Below, one piece after another: positions 5,833-10,854 of a DNA stretch of 10,854 nt (positions are counted from its first letter, which is position 1; the number at the start of each line of letters is the position of its first letter). Origin of the DNA: Solobacterium sp. Its GTDB lineage: Bacteria > Bacillota_I > Bacilli_A > Erysipelotrichales > Erysipelotrichaceae. The position numbers were made by a program, and so were the translations under genes. Below the pieces are notes generated by a model. That model had not been told where the DNA came from. It saw nothing but the letters and a program-made list of their open reading frames with translations, and did no database searches. The stretch spans positions 1 to 10,854 of the forward strand of contig JAEEYJ010000159.1 in NCBI GenBank assembly GCA_016291725.1, in the 5' to 3' direction.

Positions 5833-6936
5833 TTAATTCGAACCGGCCTTGACCTTGTTCCAGCGGTCGGAAAGCTCCTGGCGCAGGACTTCATTGAAGT
5901 GGAATACTTCATCCTTGTCATAGCCTGTACGCGGGATATAGCCGTCTACACCGCCGTAGAGCTCCTCATCCGTGGACATCTCATCGAATACCTGCTTGTT
6001 GACTGCCGTGTAGCCGACGGTCTCGGAGTTGGCGTAGGCTGCGTCATAGCCTGTGATATAGTCGACGAAAGCATGAGCGAGGCCCGGGCACTGGCTGCTG
6101 GCCGGGATGACCATTGCGTCTTCCCAGATGTTTGTACCCTGATACGGTTCAAGATAGGCCATCTCTTCGTTCTCGGAGCAGACGTAGGCCGCATCGCCGG
6201 AGTACATCAGAGCGATGTCCTTTTCTCCGTTCATCATAGCGTCGATGACTTCATCCATGACATAGGAAGGCTCTACAGCCTTGTCCATTTCGATCAGCCA
6301 GTTGTAGGCAGCTTCAATCTCTTCCGGATTCTCTGTATTCATGGAGTAGCCGAGTGCTTTGAAGGCGACCATGAAGGCATCGCGCTGGGAGTCATACATG
6401 AAGACACGTCCTCTGTAGGTTTCATCCAGCAGGATGTCCCAGCCCTTCTCTTCGATGACAGCCGGATCGACATTCGTCTTGTTGTAGACCAGACCGACAC
6501 TGCCTCTGAAGTACGGAACGGCATAGGCAAGCTCCGGATCGTATTCCTTCTGCATATCCACCGCAATGGTATCCAGCAGTTCCAGGTTCTCCAGTGCGTC
6601 CTTGTCGAGCTTCTGCAGCATGCCTTCCTGGATCAGGCGCTCAATGCTGTAGTCGGAAGGTACCAGAACATCGTAGGCGCTGCCGCCGAGCAGCTTGGTG
6701 TACATGGATTCATTGGAATCGAAGGTATCATAATTGATGCGGGCATTGTAGATCTTCTCGAAATCAGTCAGTACACCGTCTCCGATATATTCGCCGGCAT
6801 TGTATACATTGATGACATTGCAGCCGTACAGTTCCTTGGCATCGAACTGCTCCTCTGCTGTACTGCCGCCGCCGCAGGCGCACAGGAATCCCAGGCTGCC
6901 TGCCATCATTGCTTTAAAGATTGTTTGCTTTTTCAT
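5833..6936 (-). CDS. potD: Polyamine-binding lipoprotein PotD
   Basis: A 367-residue extracellular solute-binding protein that delivers spermidine/putrescine to the PotBC permease. The N-terminus is a lipoprotein signal: MKKQ, a hydrophobic stretch, and lipobox L-C-A-C with modified C21. The family layout follows: INVYNAGEYI (42-51), YDVLVPSDYSIERL, YFRGSVGLVYNK, MYSGDAAYV, GTNIWEDAMVIPAS (with the pocket W and D kept) and ETVGYTAVN (pocket Y). At residue 47 an alanine replaces the tryptophan of the usual YNW(G/T)EY motif, which stacks against the polyamine in E. coli PotD (W34, from memory). The gene starts inside the end of potC (23-base overlap) with a modest AAAGGG site, and is last in the operon. 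A related polyamine or other cationic ligand cannot be excluded. Confidence 0.94.
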   Translation of the reverse strand: MKKQTIFKAMMAGSLGFLCACGGGSTAEEQFDAKELYGCNVINVYNAGEYIGDGVLTDFEKIYNARINYDTFDSNESMYTKLLGGSAYDVLVPSDYSIERLIQEGMLQKLDKDALENLELLDTIAVDMQKEYDPELAYAVPYFRGSVGLVYNKTNVDPAVIEEKGWDILLDETYRGRVFMYDSQRDAFMVAFKALGYSMNTENPEEIEAAYNWLIEMDKAVEPSYVMDEVIDAMMNGEKDIALMYSGDAAYVCSENEEMAYLEPYQGTNIWEDAMVIPASSQCPGLAHAFVDYITGYDAAYANSETVGYTAVNKQVFDEMSTDEELYGGVDGYIPRTGYDKDEVFHFNEVLRQELSDRWNKVKAGSN

Positions 6937-7723
6937 TGTTCTTTCCCTTTCTTTCCCTGATCATAGGAACGACATTCATAACGATCAGTACGATCGTGAT
7001 TACATAGACGATGATGGCGGAGAGTGCGTTGATCGTCGGATTGACGCGCTTTACAGCTCCGTAGACATAGATGGAGATATTGGATACACCGGGACCGGTC
7101 GTAAACAGCGAGATGACGAAGTCATCGAACGACATGGTAAACGCGACCAGGGCGCCGGAGATGATTCCGGGACGGATCTGCGGTAGAATGACCTTCCACA
7201 GGGCTTCCAGCGGTGTGCATCCCAGATCCAGCGCTGCTTCCGCAAGGTTCGGATCCAGTGTGCGCAGCTTTGGCATGACCGACAGGATTACGTACGGAAT
7301 GCAGAAGGCAATGTGTGCCAGGACCATGGTTGTGAATCCGGTCCTGATCTTCAGCGACGTGAAGAACAGCATGAATCCGATGGCGGTTACGATATCCGGG
7401 TTCAGCATCGGCAGGTTGTTGACCTGGTTCACTGTTTCCCTGAGGATACGGCGGCTCTTGGACAGGCCGATGGCCGTTACGGTACCGACGATGGTGGATA
7501 CGAATGTTGCGATCACAGCGCACAGTACGGTATAGCCGATGGCGCTCATGATCATCCGGTCGGCGAACATCTTCTCATACCACTGCAGGGAGAATCCCGT
7601 AAAGCGGCTGAGCGATTTGGAACTGTTGAAGCTGAAGAGCACAACGTAGAGGATCGGCAGATAGAAGAATGCCAGGACCAGCGCTGTAAATACACGCTCG
7701 TGGATCTTTGTCTTGTGTTCCAT
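6914..7723 (-). CDS. potC: Polyamine ABC transporter permease PotC
   Basis: A 269-residue inner permease subunit of a spermidine/putrescine importer. Hydrophobic segments lie at about 12-33, 60-86, 108-124, 131-150, 187-207 and 234-256, as expected for six helices of the BPD-transport family. The cytoplasmic EAA loop that docks on PotA is AEAALDLGCTPLEALWKVILPQI (161-183), with the diagnostic glycine. NLPMLNPDIVTAIG (102-115) and FTMSFDDFVISLFTTGPG (195-212) are typical of PotC. The start ATG shares a base with the potB stop (TGATG), with AAGGAGG 10 bases upstream. The 3' end overlaps potD by 23 bases. A positively charged tail (RERKGKNNEK) is cytoplasmic. Confidence 0.95.
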   Translation of the reverse strand: MEHKTKIHERVFTALVLAFFYLPILYVVLFSFNSSKSLSRFTGFSLQWYEKMFADRMIMSAIGYTVLCAVIATFVSTIVGTVTAIGLSKSRRILRETVNQVNNLPMLNPDIVTAIGFMLFFTSLKIRTGFTTMVLAHIAFCIPYVILSVMPKLRTLDPNLAEAALDLGCTPLEALWKVILPQIRPGIISGALVAFTMSFDDFVISLFTTGPGVSNISIYVYGAVKRVNPTINALSAIIVYVITIVLIVMNVVPMIRERKGKNNEKANNL

Positions 7724-8508
7724 CAGTCCATTGCCTCCTTGGCACCTCTGTCCAGCTTGCGCATGACGTACATCGAGATCAGGATGATGATTGCCATGAT
7801 CAGGCTGATCGCGGAGCCGAAGTTCCAGTCACCGGAAGTGATGAAGTAGTCTTCAATGAGGTTTCCGATCAGAACATACTGTCCGCCGCCGAGCAGCTTT
7901 GGAATGAAGAAGCTGGATACCGCAGGCAGGAATACCAGGGTAATGCCGCTGACTACACCCGGCAGAGAAAGCGGGAGGATGACCCGCCGGAAGGTCTCGC
8001 CGTCATCGGCCCCAAGGTCATGGGACGCTACGATCAGATTGGGGTCGATCTTGGAAAGCGAAGTATAGATCTCCAGGATCATGAACGGCAGGAAGTTGTA
8101 GATCATGCCTACATAGACCCGCATTTCACTGCTGAAGTCTACATAGCCGAGCAGTCCTCTCCAGGCGTAGGTGCGCACCAGTACATTGATCCACATCGGC
8201 AGCGTCACCAGCAGGATCATGACTGCCTGGTTGTTCGGTTTCATTCTTGCGAAGATGTACGCTGTGGGGTAGCCGATCAGGATGCACAGCCCGGTTGTGA
8301 TGAAGGCCATCTTCAGGCTGCGCCACAGCACACTGGGGAAGATCGTATCGTTGAAGAAACGGGCGAAGTTCTCCAGGGTGAACTGGAAGGTAAGAATATC
8401 ATTGCCCTTGACCGTAAAGGCGTACAGGACGAGCATCAGCATCGGCATGATGATCATGATGCACATCCAGACAACATACGGATAGGCCATCTTGCTGAAG
8501 GATTTCAT
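7723..8508 (-). CDS. potB: Polyamine ABC transporter permease PotB
   Basis: A 261-residue permease, partner of PotC in the polyamine importer. Six hydrophobic segments are visible at about 9-31, 65-87, 95-113, 132-150, 183-203 and 231-250. The EAA loop is ASHDLGADDGETFRRVILPL (161-180). LPMWINVLVRTYAW (103-116) and YNFLPFMILEIYTSL (137-151) are family hallmarks. Between these two, only 17 residues link YAW to GMIYNF; in PotB proteins I know, this external loop is roughly 15 residues longer, so the protein is slightly short for the family. The start ATG lies 4 bases after the potA stop, with AGGTAGGGG before it. The stop overlaps the potC start by one base. Confidence 0.95.
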   Translation of the reverse strand: MKSFSKMAYPYVVWMCIMIIMPMLMLVLYAFTVKGNDILTFQFTLENFARFFNDTIFPSVLWRSLKMAFITTGLCILIGYPTAYIFARMKPNNQAVMILLVTLPMWINVLVRTYAWRGLLGYVDFSSEMRVYVGMIYNFLPFMILEIYTSLSKIDPNLIVASHDLGADDGETFRRVILPLSLPGVVSGITLVFLPAVSSFFIPKLLGGGQYVLIGNLIEDYFITSGDWNFGSAISLIMAIIILISMYVMRKLDRGAKEAMD

Positions 8509-8512
8509 GCCC

Positions 8513-10078
8513 CTACCTCATCTTTCTCATGACGTGAATGTCTTCCGGCTTCCACCACAGACCGATGCGTTCGCCTTCCTGGATATGCATCGTGGTTTCA
8601 ATCTTCAGCTCACGTCCCTGGGTAGAGAAGGTAACCGGGTAGTCTCCTTCGGTGATGTTCTCATCATCGAAGTCGTACTTGACATCCCAGATCTCGACCC
8701 GGGAGTCATCTTCGGTATTCCAGGCATAGGCATCCGCCCAGAGGATCAGATCTGTATCCAATGCAACGGATTCCTTGATTTCATCCGCATCGCGGTAGAA
8801 ATCGAATGCCTGGATGATCTCTTCGTTCTCTTTGTCCTCGATCAGTGCCGGCTTGACCACGTTGATGCTGATGGTGATCTCCGTACCCTTCTCGGTAGCG
8901 AGCGTGCACTCATAGACACCCTCTTCCTCCTTAACATGGAAGTCCACCTTGCTGATGGAGATCTCTTCTTCTTCATCCGTCCATGCCTGGGCATTGGCAC
9001 GGGTGATGACTTCACTGCTTGTGAGGGTAGGTACATCCTCCGGATCCATGAAGAAACTCTTCGCGCTGATGGTTTCGTGCGCTTCCTCGTTCTTGACATC
9101 GTGGCTCTTCGTGACGTGCATGATGACGGTCTTGGAGGTACCGGAACTGGTCTCGACAATGACTTCATTGTGGATGCCCTTGAAGAGCACACTCTTGACT
9201 TCACCGTTCAGCAGACCCTTGTTGCGGGCCGTAATGTTGATGTCCTCCGGCCTGAGCATGATATCCACTTCTTCGTTCTCCGAGAAACCGTAGTCGACGC
9301 ATTCGTAGTCATTGTCATCGAAGCTGACCAGACGGTCGCGCTTCATGATTCCGTCGATGATGTTGGAATCGCCGACGAAACGGGCACAGTATTCATTGAC
9401 CGGTTCATTGTAGACTTCCGTCGGTGTACCGATCTGTTCGATTTCACCGTCCTTCATGATGACGATCTTGTCGCTCATGGTCAGGGCTTCTTCCTGGTCA
9501 TGTGTGACGAATATGAAGGTGATGCCGACTTCCTTCTGGATCTGCTTCAGCTCCAGCTGCATTTCCTTCCGCAGGTTCTTGTCCAGTGCGCTGAGGGATT
9601 CATCCAGCAGAAGGACCTTCGGTTCATTGACCAGCGCTCTGGCAATGGCCACACGCTGCTGCTGTCCGCCGGACAGCCTGGTCACATCACGCTTTTCGAA
9701 CCCTTCCAGACCAACCAGGGAGATCATACGCCTGACCTTCTGGTCGATGATATCCTTCGGCTGCTTCTTGATCTTCAGACCGAACGCAATGTTCTCATAG
9801 ACATTCAGATGCGGAAAGAGCGCATAGTGCTGGAACACCGTATTGACATCACGCTGGTAGGCAGGAATCTTCGCAATATCCTCTCCGTCCATAATGACAT
9901 GCCCTTCATCCGGATCCAGGAATCCGGCGATGATGCGCAGCAGTGTCGTCTTGCCGCAGCCGGACGGACCCAGCAATGTAACGAACTCATTTTCTTCAAT
10001 ATCCAGCGAGATGCCCTTGAGGACAACCTGCTTGTCAAACGTTTTGACTACGTTCTTTACCTGAATCAGTTTCTTCAT
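8513..10078 (-). CDS. potA: Polyamine ABC transporter ATPase PotA with C-terminal insert
   Basis: The 521-residue ATP-binding subunit that powers polyamine import. The nucleotide-binding domain is complete: Walker A GPSGCGKTT (37-45), Q-loop Q83, signature LSGGQQQR (135-142), Walker B VLLLDE (155-160), D-loop SALD (163-166) and switch H193. A TOBE domain starts near 240 (MLRPEDINI at 274-282, GEVKSVLFKGIHNEVIVET). Its expected closing strand, GERIGLWWKPEDIHVM, appears only at 502-517. The roughly 170 residues between (about 330-498) are acidic and hold two related repeats (337-408 and 422-498). PotA is usually 350-380 residues, so this is a large in-frame insertion, not a frameshift. ATG 10078 has AAGGAG upstream and lies 12 bases after the regulator stop. 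Confidence 0.95.
   Translation of the reverse strand: MKKLIQVKNVVKTFDKQVVLKGISLDIEENEFVTLLGPSGCGKTTLLRIIAGFLDPDEGHVIMDGEDIAKIPAYQRDVNTVFQHYALFPHLNVYENIAFGLKIKKQPKDIIDQKVRRMISLVGLEGFEKRDVTRLSGGQQQRVAIARALVNEPKVLLLDESLSALDKNLRKEMQLELKQIQKEVGITFIFVTHDQEEALTMSDKIVIMKDGEIEQIGTPTEVYNEPVNEYCARFVGDSNIIDGIMKRDRLVSFDDNDYECVDYGFSENEEVDIMLRPEDINITARNKGLLNGEVKSVLFKGIHNEVIVETSSGTSKTVIMHVTKSHDVKNEEAHETISAKSFFMDPEDVPTLTSSEVITRANAQAWTDEEEEISISKVDFHVKEEEGVYECTLATEKGTEITISINVVKPALIEDKENEEIIQAFDFYRDADEIKESVALDTDLILWADAYAWNTEDDSRVEIWDVKYDFDDENITEGDYPVTFSTQGRELKIETTMHIQEGERIGLWWKPEDIHVMRKMR
8585..9070 (-). repeat. Two tandem protein repeats coded inside potA
   Basis: Two copies of about 72 and 77 residues (coded at 9070-8855 and 8815-8585) share an aligned pattern: I-x-A-x-x-F...D at the start, A-[ND]-A-x-A-W in the middle, and EG-x-Y then T-x-G-x-E-x-x-I near the end. 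The copies have diverged and are not repeated at DNA level to the eye. The strand-rich pattern ending in a GxY and TxxG motif suggests an Ig-like beta sandwich; that fold is inference. Confidence 0.65.
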
Positions 10079-10090
10079 ATTTCCCTCTCC

Positions 10091-10630
10091 TTAGAATACC
10101 GGCGGGGTACTGATCCACAGCACAGCTGCATCTCTCTCCCCATCATTCATCAACCAGTGCGCTTTCTCACCCTTCATGCAGAAGTTTTCCCCTCTGCGCA
10201 CCCGGATTCCTTTTTTATCTCCGTCTCTGTACAGCAGCAGCCTGCCGCTCAGTACATAGCCGAACTCTTCCCCTTCGTGCGGATCCACCCGCTTCGACTG
10301 TGCGCCGGGCTTCAGATACAATATGATCGGCTCCATCCGGTTCTTCTGCGCGTTCGGCACGATCCAGTGGATGGACATATCCTCTTCATCGTCCACAAAC
10401 GCATCCTTAGCGCCGAAGACGATCTGCTCTTCCGCGTCTTCCGTAAAGAATTCCGACATTGTCGTTCCCAGTGCTTCCGTCAGATCCTCCAGTGTCTGGA
10501 TCGACGGTGCCGAGAGATTCCGTTCCAGCTGGGAGAGATACCCCTTGGTCAGCTCCGTCCTGGAAGCGAGTTCTTCCAGCGTCAGACCATTGCGGGTCCG
10601 GAGTTCCCTGACTCTTCTGCCGATATCCAT
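10091..10630 (-). CDS. XRE-family regulator with C-terminal cupin domain
   Basis: A 179-residue transcriptional regulator of the PuuR/SutR-like type. Residues 7-61 form an XRE helix-turn-helix (VRELRTRNGLTLEELASRT, then KGYLSQLERNLSAPSIQTLEDLTEALG). Residues about 100-175 form a cupin that probably senses a small ligand: HEGEEFGYVLSG (118-129), a GENFCMKGEKAHWL segment with H158, and a closing AVLWISTPP. Being first in the potABCD operon, it very likely controls polyamine uptake and its own transcription. The ATG at 10630 has AGGAGG 7 bases upstream; a second ATG at 10635 is out of frame. TGTTTA/TAAACA half-sites flank its promoter. The ligand (polyamine or other) is not shown by sequence. 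Confidence 0.92.
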   Translation of the reverse strand: MDIGRRVRELRTRNGLTLEELASRTELTKGYLSQLERNLSAPSIQTLEDLTEALGTTMSEFFTEDAEEQIVFGAKDAFVDDEEDMSIHWIVPNAQKNRMEPIILYLKPGAQSKRVDPHEGEEFGYVLSGRLLLYRDGDKKGIRVRRGENFCMKGEKAHWLMNDGERDAAVLWISTPPVF

Positions 10631-10642
10631 TGCATGCCCTCC

Positions 10643-10741
10643 TGTTTATCTTTACTAAACAATTCGATTGTAATTGCTAAACCACAATCATTATACATTC
10701 TTCCCTTACGGAATCAATAGTAATATTAAACATTTTGTTTA
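10643..10741. promoter_or_regulatory. Cluster of TGTTTA/TAAACA half-sites (candidate operators)
   Basis: Inverted pairs TAAACA-3-TGTTTA (10727-10741) and TGTTTA-7-TAAACA (10643-10661), plus a single TAAACC (10678-10683), flank the regulator promoter. One pair lies upstream of the -35 and the other lies in the leader next to the ribosome site. This layout fits autoregulation by the XRE-cupin protein; no binding evidence is available. Confidence 0.5.
10690..10717 (-). promoter_or_regulatory. Promoter of the regulator-potABCD operon
   Basis: On the minus strand TTGATT (10717-10712), a 16-base spacer, then a perfect TATAAT (10695-10690). The start of transcription should be near 10683, giving a leader of about 50 bases that contains one candidate operator. 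Confidence 0.72.
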
Positions 10742-10768
10742 GTATGATGTAACATGCCTCAGGGCGAA

Positions 10769-10798
10769 TAAAAAAGCCTGTTCCTTCCGGAACAGACT
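10769..10798 (-). terminator. Intrinsic terminator of the upstream unidentified gene
   Basis: On the minus strand AGTCTGTTCC (10798-10789), loop GGAA, GGAACAGGCT (10784-10775) forms a 10-base stem with one G-T pair, followed by TTTTTT. It separates the gene at the right edge from the pot operon. Confidence 0.9.
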
Positions 10799-10809
10799 GT
10801 GCTGAAGCT

Positions 10810-10854
10810 CTACAGCAGGCTCGCCGCGTCCTTGTCCAGGCAGACCGTTACATC
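10810..10854 (-). CDS. C-terminal end of an unidentified gene (partial)
   Basis: The right edge holds an open minus-strand frame of 14 codons ending DVTVCLDKDAASLL and TAG, 11 bases before a strong terminator. The position and amino acid make-up fit a real C-terminus, but it is too short to name. Other frames in this stretch are not excluded. Confidence 0.45.
   Translation of the reverse strand, partial: DVTVCLDKDAASLL

Noticed and set aside
5816..5845. TTGACA on the plus strand at 5816-5821 as a promoter toward potD
   Set aside because: It arises from the symmetry of the terminator hairpin, and no -10 box follows at 16-18 bases.
5500..6960. A 486-codon open frame on the plus strand
   Set aside because: It runs antisense through rpsP, a promoter-terminator junction and potD, and has no family features.
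8513..10078. PotA as a frameshifted or fused assembly artefact
   Set aside because: The frame is open throughout, and the C-terminal TOBE strand resumes in frame after the insert, so a genuine insertion is more likely.
8492..10720. A 742-codon open frame on the plus strand
   Set aside because: It is antisense to potA and the regulator, both clear families with full motifs and ribosome sites. Its translation matches nothing and has no ribosome site; it is a codon-usage shadow.
10746..10854. 8-base inverted repeat GATGTAAC (10746) and GTTACATC (10847)
   Set aside because: The arms are about 93 bases apart, one lies in a probable coding end and the other in the spacer. No structure or element boundary supports it; probably chance.

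Overview
The window looks like chromosomal DNA of a Gram-positive, low-to-mid GC Bacillota. The lineage is inferred from gene content and order: rpsP-khpA-rimM-trmD, a potABCD operon headed by an XRE-cupin regulator, butyrate kinase and a DUF4299-like protein. Erysipelotrichia is my best guess, but I cannot prove it. Every gene I accept lies on the minus strand, so the functional order runs from high to low coordinates. I see no mobile element, CRISPR array, rRNA or tRNA, and no gene-free stretch longer than 300 bases.

From the right edge: the last 14 codons of an unidentified gene (10810-10854) end before a strong intrinsic terminator (10769-10798). An AT-rich control region (10643-10741) follows, with a good sigma-A promoter and several TGTTTA/TAAACA half-sites. 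It drives a polyamine uptake operon: XRE-cupin regulator, potA (ATPase), potB and potC (permeases) and potD (lipoprotein receptor). PotA is 521 residues, about 150 longer than usual. Its C-terminal TOBE domain appears to be split by an acidic insert made of two related repeats of about 75 residues. PotD lacks a tryptophan normally found in the polyamine pocket, and PotB has a short external loop.

The pot operon ends in a hairpin (5791-5822) whose 3' arm also carries the perfect -35 box of the next promoter. That promoter drives the ribosome and tRNA-maturation operon rpsP-khpA-rimM-trmD, followed by a DUF4299-like gene where rplS often sits, and a terminator (3006-3030). A terminator-like hairpin between khpA and rimM probably lowers expression of rimM and trmD relative to rpsP.

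Below 3006 is a short intergenic region with repeats and a hairpin, then a small unknown protein (possible HTH). A tightly coupled cluster follows: ComB-like phosphatase, Cof-type HAD hydrolase, HD-domain protein and the start of butyrate kinase, cut by the left edge. The genes overlap by a few bases, suggesting one transcript and translational coupling, but their joint role is unknown.
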